From VXOZ01 sp965220045 (GTDB lineage: Bacteria > Chloroflexota > UBA11872 > VXOZ01): a DNA stretch of 64,000 nucleotides. The position numbers were made by a program, and so were the translations under genes. The notes under the pieces were generated by a model. That model saw only the letters and a program-made list of their open reading frames with translations. It was not told the DNA's origin and ran no database searches. The DNA lies in contig OZ244803.1 of NCBI GenBank assembly GCA_965220045.1, forward strand, positions 2,914,001 to 2,978,000. The letters are read 5' to 3'. Numbering within the stretch: position 1 is the stretch's first letter; each line of letters opens with the position of its first letter. This document shows positions 35,664-43,160 of the stretch, piece after piece.

Positions 35664-35936
35664 TTACTTGAGCCATCGATCCATGACACCCCTGATCGGT
35701 GCATCGTTGAAGACCAGCACCCGAAACTTGCCACGCTTCTCAGAGCTTACGAGCCCTGCTTTCTCCAAGACGGCAATGTGCTTGGCTATGGCCTGCCGGG
35801 AGATGGCGACTTCATGCCGCATGATCAAGCGCGCCGTGAGCTCGTAAAGCGTCTGCTCCTTGCGCTCACAGAGCTCGTCGAGCATCAACCTACGCGTTGG
35901 GTCCGCGAGCGCCTTGTAAACCAAGTCTTTGTGCAT
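35664..35936 (-). CDS. ArsR-family transcriptional regulator
   Basis: A 90-residue winged-helix regulator. It has the typical opening VYKALADPTRRLMLDEL, the recognition helix region ISRQAIAKHIAVLEKAGLV and the wing SSEKRGKFRVLVF, and ends with MDRWLK. The metal-binding CVC motif of metal-sensing ArsR proteins is absent, so it belongs to the group paired with VOC or SRPBCC proteins. The ATG lies about eight bases from the -10 box of the predicted promoter, with no ribosome binding site. The mRNA is therefore probably leaderless. It probably represses its own operon. Confidence 0.9.
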   Translation of the reverse strand: MHKDLVYKALADPTRRLMLDELCERKEQTLYELTARLIMRHEVAISRQAIAKHIAVLEKAGLVSSEKRGKFRVLVFNDAPIRGVMDRWLK

Positions 35937-35944
35937 GCATGCAT

Positions 35945-35974
35945 ATTATACGCAACTATATGGTTGCATGTCAA
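35945..35974 (-). promoter_or_regulatory. Near-consensus promoter with operator-like palindrome in the spacer
   Basis: On the minus strand TTGACA (35974-35969) and TATAAT (35950-35945) are both perfect and are separated by 18 bases. The spacer contains the inverted repeat GCAAC-CATATA-GTTGC. A repressor bound there would cover the whole promoter, which fits autoregulation by the ArsR-type product encoded eight bases downstream. Confidence 0.75.
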
Positions 35975-36159
35975 GGGAGGATTCTGCAGTCTGGCAGGAA
36001 CCACATCCCCAGCCGCTTGCGGGATTGGGTGAAGACTGCGAACCAGTTGCGGTTGAACTGAATGGGCCACAAATCTAGTGGGCGGAGGGCTCGTGAGTGT
36101 CTATCCGGGGCCGGTAGGCACCTTCTTCATAGCAGAATCTCCCACCGAATTGTGCCGTA

Positions 36160-37788
36160 TTACACGTGTTGCCTCAAGATTGTGAATGGCTCGACGAGCG
36201 GATGAGGTGTTGGAGGCAGCACCACGATCACCCGATGGCGAGCGCGAGAGATTGCCACGTTGAGCAACCGAGAAGTGTTATCAAAGGGCTCTACCTCCGA
36301 TCCGAAGTAGTCGTCGGCACCGAACACATGCACGACGGTGTCAGCTTCCCTTCCCTTGGTCTGATGGTAGTTCATTAGCTTGACCCTGCCACGCTCGGAA
36401 TAGTCCAAGTCAATTAGGGCACTAACACGGCTGCCCTCGACAATTTCAGACAAGTGCCGTACGGACTCATCAGACACTACACTGGTGCGAAGCGGCCAGA
36501 CGAGGCGTCGGAAGTGCGCTGCGGCCCTGCGCCAAGGACGGCATGCGGCCCTGATACCGAGATTCTCCCAAGACTGCATGGCGGTAATCGCAACATCCTC
36601 CAACGTGCCATCCGCTGCTTCAGTTAGGGAACGCCCAAGACTCGACACTGAGTCTTCAATTGGGCCTGGCAAATCCGATTTGCCTATCAGTGCCAGTGCC
36701 AACGGTGGAGCCTGACGGCGCCTAGTCGCGGCAGTCAGGAACAGCCCAAACGATTCCCGGATTCCTTCATCGGTCGCCAGCCCCACTGCAAACAAACACT
36801 GTGTGGCCATCGAACCCATAGCCTCTGCATGCGCCTCCGGGATGCCAACTATGTCGTGGACAATGCCCGCCTCACTCAACTCCTCGGCCAGCTCGGCCAC
36901 GGAGGAATTCGAGTGGGCGAAGATGCCGACATCACGAAACTTTCGGACCTTGGCGTCGATGACCGCCGCGCTAAGCAAGTCCTGGCGCTCGTCATCGGCT
37001 ACATCGAAGTGAATCTCTAACCGGCTGGTTCTAAGCGCCTCTAAGACTGCCTCATCGTCGAAGCGGCGCTGGCGAACTGCCTCTGCCAGTGCTGGAATGG
37101 TTCCAGATGGGTCGCGGTAAGACCGAGGGTTGAGTTGAATTTGCCTGTCTGCCCAACCCTGAATCTCCTGGAACCTCTCCCTTGAAACACCCTTGATAAA
37201 GGTGTAGATCATTTGGTTTGGGTCGCCGAGCAAGAGTATCTTCCGTGAAGCAAGCATCTGTAGCAGACGCCATTGTTCAGTGCTGGTGTCTTGAGCTTCG
37301 TCACAGATCACCAGTCCCCAACGTGAGGCGACAAGTCTCCTGACTCGGCTGCTGCCCTTCAGAATCGATAGGGCCCCAGGGATTAAGTCGTCATATCTAA
37401 GCTTGCTGCGATCATGACCGAGCAGCTTATATCGGGTTGCCGATTGAATCGAAGGCGGGGCTGGCCCGTATCCCGCATATCTGCCAAAGACCTTAAGCAG
37501 CCGGTAGGCTAGCCCGTGAAAGGTCAGGACCTCGACTCGGTCCGCAAATCCTGAGAGCACGCCCGGTGATCGGGCCATGATCTGACTGACGGCTGTGCGG
37601 GAAAAGGTTAGGAAAAGGACGCGTGGATCAGGTTTCTCGTCAGAAGTGCCTAGGAAGGTCCGGGCTGACCACAGCGCTGTTGTGGTCTTGCCAGTTCCTG
37701 GTCTGCCAAGAACCAAAGTCGCGTCATCTGACTTGACTACCGTGTCGACTACCTCACGCTGCCGACTATCTAAGTCCTCGAATCTCAT
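36160..37788 (-). CDS. UvrD/Rep-type helicase of a Gabija-like defence system (GajB-like)
   Basis: A 542-residue superfamily-1 helicase. Motifs in order: the Q motif LDSRQREVV near residue 10, Walker A GRPGTGKT at 28-35, motif Ia FLTFSRTAV, Walker B ICDEAQD at about 161-167, motif III LLLGDPNQMIY, then NYHQTKGREADTVV (motif V) and VAISRARHRVIVV (motif VI). It is shorter than housekeeping UvrD (about 720) and close to GajB. Its ATG overlaps the stop of the OLD-type nuclease gene in an ATGA, so the two are translationally coupled. In Gabija the helicase works with the GajA nuclease against phage DNA. Confidence 0.88.
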   Translation of the reverse strand: MRFEDLDSRQREVVDTVVKSDDATLVLGRPGTGKTTTALWSARTFLGTSDEKPDPRVLFLTFSRTAVSQIMARSPGVLSGFADRVEVLTFHGLAYRLLKVFGRYAGYGPAPPSIQSATRYKLLGHDRSKLRYDDLIPGALSILKGSSRVRRLVASRWGLVICDEAQDTSTEQWRLLQMLASRKILLLGDPNQMIYTFIKGVSRERFQEIQGWADRQIQLNPRSYRDPSGTIPALAEAVRQRRFDDEAVLEALRTSRLEIHFDVADDERQDLLSAAVIDAKVRKFRDVGIFAHSNSSVAELAEELSEAGIVHDIVGIPEAHAEAMGSMATQCLFAVGLATDEGIRESFGLFLTAATRRRQAPPLALALIGKSDLPGPIEDSVSSLGRSLTEAADGTLEDVAITAMQSWENLGIRAACRPWRRAAAHFRRLVWPLRTSVVSDESVRHLSEIVEGSRVSALIDLDYSERGRVKLMNYHQTKGREADTVVHVFGADDYFGSEVEPFDNTSRLLNVAISRARHRVIVVLPPTPHPLVEPFTILRQHV

Positions 37789-39536
37789 AGTTGAATGAGC
37801 CCGTCCTGGGTGTCGACTGCAATTGATACTGCGGTGGTAAGCAGATCGACAGCTTGAGGCGGAAGGTGACTAGCTGGAAGGGCGTCGATGAAAGGACCGT
37901 GCAGCGAATTCCTCTTTATGAATGAGATGGCCCTGTCGGTAAGCTGCGAGCCTGCCAATTGGTAGAGGCTATCCGGCACCGCTAAGCCCCCCGCGATCGC
38001 AACATCGCTAAGGGCTTGGCGAAGTACTTCATCCGGCAGGCTGTCAACGATAGCCGCTTCAATGGCGAAACCATCGGGAAGCCGAATGATAGCATCGGCC
38101 AATACACTGTAGTTTACCAAGTGCTGATTGGTTTCTTCGCGCGTGTCCCCATCAACTATGCCTACAGCCCGCAGACCTATGTCTCGCGCCGCTCCAGCCA
38201 GCTTCAAAACACCAGCGTATCCACCCGAACCTCCCGAACCGGCGTTCACAAGAGCAACTCCCCTCGTAGCTGGAAGAGCAACGGCTTTCTCCTCTGACAA
38301 GCGCAACGCTAGGTTGTGCAGCGCCGCGAAATCGTTCGGCCCTTCCACAACAATCACGGAGCGGTAGCTGAGGGCAGGAAGTAGGATGCGATGCCAGTGC
38401 TTTGCTGCTACGTTCTCTGCCTTAGTCCTAGGCTGCTTGCCCTGTAGGGCGAAGCGGCCACCGGTCTCGTCTCTGCCGAGCCGTAAGACCTCTTGTGGCT
38501 CGAAAACCTCAGCGACAGCGGAAGTCCTGGTCGTCACCCACGCCTGTCCCGACGAGCTCCGGATGACTGATGTCATGTGAGCCGACGATGCTGCATCCAG
38601 GCCGTCCCCAAGATCGTCGACAGCGAGAATAAGGTTGGTTCCAGATAGTAGGGCCAGTGCTTCAGCGATGCGGAGAAGGGAGGCGGTTGATGAACCACGT
38701 CTCCACACCGGCAGGCTGCCGGACCCGTCACCGACATCCATTGATGGCCCAAGGGAGCGAAGAAGCCCGCCCGGCGATCCACCCTCGGGGGCAAACTGAA
38801 AGAGCTGAGCAGAATCGGTTCCGGCGATATCCAACAGATCTCTGAGCGGCGCAACCACCTCATCAAGCGCTTCTATGATTTGAGCCGAACCCGCGAATTG
38901 CTTCGCGGCCACTCCGACTTCCTGAACATAGGCTGCCATAGCCTCCGCGAATTCGTTACCTTCAGCCCTCTGAATCACCCGGCGGAACGCGCTGCGAGGG
39001 TTGAGGTCGAGAATCCGTCCGCCGCTCCACCGTAGAAGGTTAAATCCTAACTTCTCAAGGTCTCGACGCCTGATGTGGAGATACGTATCTGAAGCAGGCT
39101 CTGACTCCTTGGGATAGTAGACCCACTCTTCGCACCGTTCTTCGTCGACTAGCCACCGAGCCCTATATTCGAGCCGGAGGACCCACTCATATTGATCCTT
39201 ATCGATTTCATCAATGTCCTCAGCCTCTTCGACAATACTCTCCCCATCCTTGTCCCAGAGTTCCAAGTGGTCGAAGAACTCCTGCTCGAGATCGTCCCCT
39301 AGTTCGCCAAGGGTGACCGAAATCTGGATTGGCTCGGAGGTGTTCCGGTTCCAAAAATCCAGTTCAGTAGTGTTTCTTGCTCGGCTTGCGTCGGCGTCAA
39401 GAACGCGGGCAACAGCTTCAATGAGATCGGAACGCCCCGCGCCGGGCTCACCCATAACGACGACGTGCCCTTGCGGTTTGACGCGCAGGGAGGAAAATCC
39501 GCGAAACCTTTGTATGTGCAACTCCTTAACTTGCAT
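37785..39536 (-). CDS. OLD-family ATPase/TOPRIM nuclease of a Gabija-like defence system (GajA-like)
   Basis: A 583-residue OLD-type protein. The N-terminal ABC-type ATPase domain opens with KELHIQRFRGFSSL. Its Walker A reads GEPGAGRS at 29-36, with Arg in place of the invariant Lys. A Walker B-like LILAVDDLGDGLDAA is present. The C-terminal TOPRIM domain has the catalytic Glu in VIVVEGPNDFAAL and the DxD in GIVDGDT. GGAG six bases before the ATG at 39536 decides the start over the TTG at 39548. Size and partner match GajA, the Gabija DNA-nicking nuclease. ATP regulates GajA, so the Lys-to-Arg change may alter control. Lower GC than the flanks suggests transfer. Confidence 0.85.
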   Translation of the reverse strand: MQVKELHIQRFRGFSSLRVKPQGHVVVMGEPGAGRSDLIEAVARVLDADASRARNTTELDFWNRNTSEPIQISVTLGELGDDLEQEFFDHLELWDKDGESIVEEAEDIDEIDKDQYEWVLRLEYRARWLVDEERCEEWVYYPKESEPASDTYLHIRRRDLEKLGFNLLRWSGGRILDLNPRSAFRRVIQRAEGNEFAEAMAAYVQEVGVAAKQFAGSAQIIEALDEVVAPLRDLLDIAGTDSAQLFQFAPEGGSPGGLLRSLGPSMDVGDGSGSLPVWRRGSSTASLLRIAEALALLSGTNLILAVDDLGDGLDAASSAHMTSVIRSSSGQAWVTTRTSAVAEVFEPQEVLRLGRDETGGRFALQGKQPRTKAENVAAKHWHRILLPALSYRSVIVVEGPNDFAALHNLALRLSEEKAVALPATRGVALVNAGSGGSGGYAGVLKLAGAARDIGLRAVGIVDGDTREETNQHLVNYSVLADAIIRLPDGFAIEAAIVDSLPDEVLRQALSDVAIAGGLAVPDSLYQLAGSQLTDRAISFIKRNSLHGPFIDALPASHLPPQAVDLLTTAVSIAVDTQDGLIQL

Positions 39537-39699
39537 TTGCAGCTCCAAACAGGTCTAGTTTCAACGTTGGTATACCTCCTGGGTGCCCACACTGGGAGGG
39601 CCTTCGCGTGGCCAGAGAGTTTCTCTTAGATTCAGGGATAGGCATTTCATTCCTTAACGGAAGACTTCATCTAGCAGCGAGTGGCAACGGCCTCGAAGG

Positions 39700-40101
39700 T
39701 CATTGCCCATCTTTACAGATCACCAAGTGAGAGCAGTCAGAGTTGGTATGCACTGGGTAGGACGTATCCGCGTATTTGAAGACCAGCTTGTAGCCCGGAG
39801 TAATGACCTGGGCGTAGGTAAAGCCTTCCTTTGGACATCCCAGGCTGGCGTCCGGCCACTCCACTCCGTCAGAGCTTTCGAGCTTGAAGTCTCCTTCGTC
39901 TACCTCTAGCTCGTCTGCCAGGAGCTTCCGCGCCGCAGTCACTATCTCCTCGGGGACGGTCTCATAGGCAGTCGCAGCCGTCGCTGCCTCCTGAGCAGCC
40001 CCATTCCGCCCTCTATTGTCGCCGCAGGCTACCGTGGCCATGAGGACAATTGCCGCCGTAAGCGCCATTATAGGCTTATTCCACGACAGCTTTGAACCCA
40101 A
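39700..40101 (-). CDS. Small lipoprotein with a conserved LGCP motif
   Basis: A 133-residue putative lipoprotein. A TTG start is preceded by GGGAGGTGAG. The signal (ALTAAIVLMATVAC) ends in a lipobox at Cys26, followed by GDNRGRNG and an Ala/Thr-rich linker. The mature domain contains EWPDASLGCPKEGFTYAQV and ITPGYKLVFKYADTSYPVHT, a pattern I recognise from small secreted proteins of unknown function in Chloroflexota and cyanobacteria. Four Cys in the mature part could form disulfides. It may be independent of the neighbouring nuclease gene, which starts 160 bases away on the same strand upstream. Confidence 0.65.
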   Translation of the reverse strand: MGSKLSWNKPIMALTAAIVLMATVACGDNRGRNGAAQEAATAATAYETVPEEIVTAARKLLADELEVDEGDFKLESSDGVEWPDASLGCPKEGFTYAQVITPGYKLVFKYADTSYPVHTNSDCSHLVICKDGQ

Positions 40102-40336
40102 TTATCACTCACCTCCCTTGATTGCTGGTCCCGCTTCTCCGCCCTCGGCAGGCGGTAGCCGACGCGCGGCTCTCCGGGCGACTATTTCGGGCCGCCGTCG
40201 CCCGGCTTGCGGGGCAGGCCCTTCAGCATTTGGCGTCGCCGGAAATTGCAGGTAGCCGTCTCTCCAATCCGAAAAGTACCGCAGATGTCAGAATCCTGCC
40301 ATCCAAGCACAACCGGCGGTAAATCTCGGGCGCGGA

Positions 40337-41674
40337 TTAAAACACCTTGGGAATGAGGAGGTGTGGGACCTCTTTGGTATAGCGATCCCAGTCTTTGCCG
40401 TATTTCCGCTTGCAGCGCGCGATATCGCGGCGCGCGCGATGAAGGATCATGACGACGAAGAACGTCACATAGAAGTAGGGCAGGATATTATCGAAGCCGC
40501 AGATCAGGCCCCACGATAGCGCCATGAGGATGTCCGCGGTGTAGTGCGGCTTGCGGACGTAGCGCCACCAGCCGTCGATGAGCAGCTTGGAGCCGACCGC
40601 GGTGTCCAGGTAACGCGGGTTCTTGAGCGTATCCCAGGGCAATTGCGGAATGGTCTTTCGTTTTACGTACGAGCCGTTGATCTGCATGCGGAAGTGATTT
40701 CGTTGGCCGTTTGCGGTGTCGAAAACATAGTAGGCCCCGAGGAGGAGCGCAAAGCAGAATATCGTGTGCGGCAGCGAGAGTTCGAAGGGTGGTCGGGACG
40801 CGATGTACATAGAGTTGAAGCAATACACGAAGGGGACTCCGGCGAGGTTCCAGAAGACCAGCATCCATCCCCACTTTTCGTGGAAGATGTCCCAGGTGGT
40901 GGGGATGCACTCCTCTCCCTTCATGCAGGCGTTGGCATAGAGGAAGTGGGCGACCGCCATGAAGATCATGGGGACACTCACCGTACCGTACTCGGCGAAC
41001 TGGTGCGCGACCCCGCTGGCCGTCAGCAGAAAGAGCGTGAGCCAGGACACGCGAATCTCCGCCCACATCTTTAGGTCGAGCGCCCCGATGCGCGGGTTGA
41101 GCCACGCTCCCATGAAGAAGTCGTAGAGGACATTGCCTGACATGCGCTCGGCGTTGCCTGTGATCTTTGCTCCAACGTGCACCGCAATTGCGATCGCATT
41201 GGCGCTGAGAATCGCCGCGATCATGAGCGGCCCGAACTGTTCGTAAATCGTCTGCAAGGGGAAGATGCCGGAGAAGTGCAATAGGGCAACGACAGCCAAC
41301 GTGAGCCACCAGGCGGTGTAGCCATTGCAGCGGTAGACCAACTGCTTGCCGCCGCGCGATGGGATCGGCAACCCCTTGACTTCCAATCCCGGCAAGTAAG
41401 CCGCCATCAACCCTTGCGCTACCAGGAACCCCAAGTAGAGCGCGAACGTGCTCAACGACGGCATGGCATGAGCAACGATGAGGTCCCAGTTTCTCGCGAA
41501 GAACGGACCCAGATCGGGGATTCCCGCCGGATAGAAGATGGCGCCGTCGTGGAAACGCCACGCGATCCACAGGTAGAGCAGCAATAGGTGCGAGAGGATG
41601 ATAAATATCCCAGCGCCGGGCGCTCCCCCGAACTCGCGCGGGATCTCGCTTTTCTCGTCTGAGGTCATCGCCAT
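40337..41674 (-). CDS. ERG4/ERG24 (sterol reductase)-like integral membrane protein, third copy
   Basis: A 445-residue multi-pass membrane protein. It is closer to eukaryotic ERG4/ERG24 than the pair at 6-8 kb. It has GAWLNPRIGALDLKMWAEIR (the NPR...DLK signature), the VRKPHYTADILMALSWGL region, and LPYFYVTFFVVMILHRARRD followed by RCKRKYGKDW. These correspond to the two family signatures around the NADPH and sterol sites. The C-terminus (HLLIPKVF) resembles the usual RIxPxxY ending. About ten hydrophobic helices are present. There is no neighbouring sterol or hopanoid gene, so the substrate is unknown; a sterol, steroid or other polycyclic isoprenoid is plausible. Confidence 0.78.
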   Translation of the reverse strand: MAMTSDEKSEIPREFGGAPGAGIFIILSHLLLLYLWIAWRFHDGAIFYPAGIPDLGPFFARNWDLIVAHAMPSLSTFALYLGFLVAQGLMAAYLPGLEVKGLPIPSRGGKQLVYRCNGYTAWWLTLAVVALLHFSGIFPLQTIYEQFGPLMIAAILSANAIAIAVHVGAKITGNAERMSGNVLYDFFMGAWLNPRIGALDLKMWAEIRVSWLTLFLLTASGVAHQFAEYGTVSVPMIFMAVAHFLYANACMKGEECIPTTWDIFHEKWGWMLVFWNLAGVPFVYCFNSMYIASRPPFELSLPHTIFCFALLLGAYYVFDTANGQRNHFRMQINGSYVKRKTIPQLPWDTLKNPRYLDTAVGSKLLIDGWWRYVRKPHYTADILMALSWGLICGFDNILPYFYVTFFVVMILHRARRDIARCKRKYGKDWDRYTKEVPHLLIPKVF

Positions 41675-41873
41675 GTTTTGCTCAGTTCACCACTGTGGCC
41701 TGCAAACCGTGGACGCAACGCCGGTCGCCAAGTCACATCTCTTTACGTGGAGAGTGTTTGGCCCCGACCTCCAGGATCAGTACAGGCCTGACGAAGGGTG
41801 AATGGGACCGTGAAAGACTGGCGACTCGCCGTCCATAGCTCAACCCTCCGGCATGCTCAGGGCTTGAAGGGGC

Positions 41874-41909
41874 TTCGTGCCGCCGGCTGCGCGCAGCCGG
41901 CGGCACGAA
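41874..41909. repeat. 36-bp perfect palindrome without spacer
   Basis: Half-site TTCGTGCCGCCGGCTGCG is followed directly by its exact complement. It lies in the 319-base gap between two minus-strand membrane-protein genes. It is not a copy of the other palindrome families seen here. The rest of the gap holds no gene. Confidence 0.8.
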
Positions 41910-41993
41910 CGGCTTCCATCGGCTATGCAAACTTCATCCGGAATGAACGTAACCGGGCTCTCAGGTCGGCCGCCGGCACATCCTAACTTCTGT

Positions 41994-42674
41994 CTATTGC
42001 CACAGGTCGGGATCGGGTCGGTTCATTATTTGCACGCCCAGATATCCATACCAGACAACCAGGAGCACGTAGAAGCTGCGGGCCAGGGAGATAAAGGTGT
42101 CGTGACCGTCGGTGTAAAGTACGGCTATCGCGAAGAAGGCCATCACGGCCAGGCTGACAAGGGCAGCCAACAAGGAGATAATCCGGTTAAAGTCGTCTCT
42201 CGTGGAGAGGCCCAACGCGAAAATGAAGCCGCCAAAGCCGAGCGCGATCCCACCGGTATAGAGGAAAGCGGCGCCGGTGTAAAAGACGGGAACGACCGCC
42301 ATGATCTCGTCATCGGTTTGGGCATCGGCCAGAACAAAGTCAATGCCGCCGGATATGATCCAACCGGTCAGTCCGACGAGGATCATGAAGTAGCCCATCT
42401 GCACCAGCGCCTTGCCGTTGCCCTGCAAGGTCACGTTGCGCATGAGCGCGTAGAGGCCCGAGAGGATGAGCGTCAGGCCCAGGGTTATCGCGAGGTTGGT
42501 TACACTGGTCAGTGTGGAATTGGAACTCTTGGACGTGATGGTGCCAACGGCGTCCGACAAGCTGGCGTTATCTATCAGTAGTCCACCCGGCTCTATGAGA
42601 AAGAAGACGAAGGCGATTACCGGGCCGAAGATGAGGGAGAGACCCGCCAGCCGATTTACGGAAATTGTGCCCAT
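41994..42674 (-). CDS. Six-helix membrane protein of unknown function
   Basis: A 226-residue integral membrane protein with about six hydrophobic helices spread over its length (LIFGPVIAFVFFLIEP; TLGLTLILSGLYALM; GYFMILVGLTGWIIS; YTGGIALGFGGFIFALG; LAALVSLAVMAFFAIAVLY; YVLLVVWYGYLGVQI). Loops are short and no enzyme motif is visible. AAAGGAG eight bases before the ATG supports the start. It lies on the same strand as the sterol-reductase-like gene, 319 bases away. Function unknown. Confidence 0.7.
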   Translation of the reverse strand: MGTISVNRLAGLSLIFGPVIAFVFFLIEPGGLLIDNASLSDAVGTITSKSSNSTLTSVTNLAITLGLTLILSGLYALMRNVTLQGNGKALVQMGYFMILVGLTGWIISGGIDFVLADAQTDDEIMAVVPVFYTGAAFLYTGGIALGFGGFIFALGLSTRDDFNRIISLLAALVSLAVMAFFAIAVLYTDGHDTFISLARSFYVLLVVWYGYLGVQIMNRPDPDLWQ

Positions 42675-42889
42675 TTCTGAATCTCCTTTATGTGGAGTTA
42701 TAAAAAGGATCCTCTGGGTTCAATCGCTGCTAGCATACACTCTAAAGCTAGTGTTGTGTCATTGCAATGGGAAGATGCCGGCGCTCAGTCAATCTTGAGC
42801 GGTGGACCCGGTCAGCGCGAAGCGGTCGACAGGCCGGAGGCGGGTCAGAACGCTTCAGCCGCTGCCATGAACGGCCTTGTCTGCGCGCC

Positions 42890-43016
42890 GGGCAACGGCA
42901 GCAATGGTACCGGTCAAATCGGCCCCTTCAGCAGCAGTCTGTCTAACGTGCGGCTCTATAGCCGCCCCCTCAGCGATGTGGACGTTGCCGCAATCCACGA
43001 GAGACCGCGTTTGTAG
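42890..43016 (+). pseudogene. Remnant of a LamG domain gene
   Basis: The frame ends with GTGQIGPFSSSLSNVRLYSR and PLSDVDVAAIHERPRL. This closely matches the last 40 residues of the LamG/beta-propeller protein at 29119-30765, at both protein and DNA level. Nothing of the preceding LamG or propeller regions is present; the upstream codons (42690-42889) do not look like protein. It is therefore a truncated duplicate. Confidence 0.7.
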
Positions 43017-43160
43017 GCAAGGGTTTGCGTCTCCTTAGGCACGCCGGTTCATTGCTGAGACTTAAAGGTGACACGAACGCTTACGCTGTAGCATACGACG
43101 GAAGCCTGTCTAAGGCATTCGAGCTGGTTCTTGACGGCGTGGCGAAGCCATCACCAATGC

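Noticed and set aside
35436..36032. 198-codon plus-strand frame across the ArsR/VOC operon
   Set aside because: Antisense to two well-defined genes and crosses their promoter.
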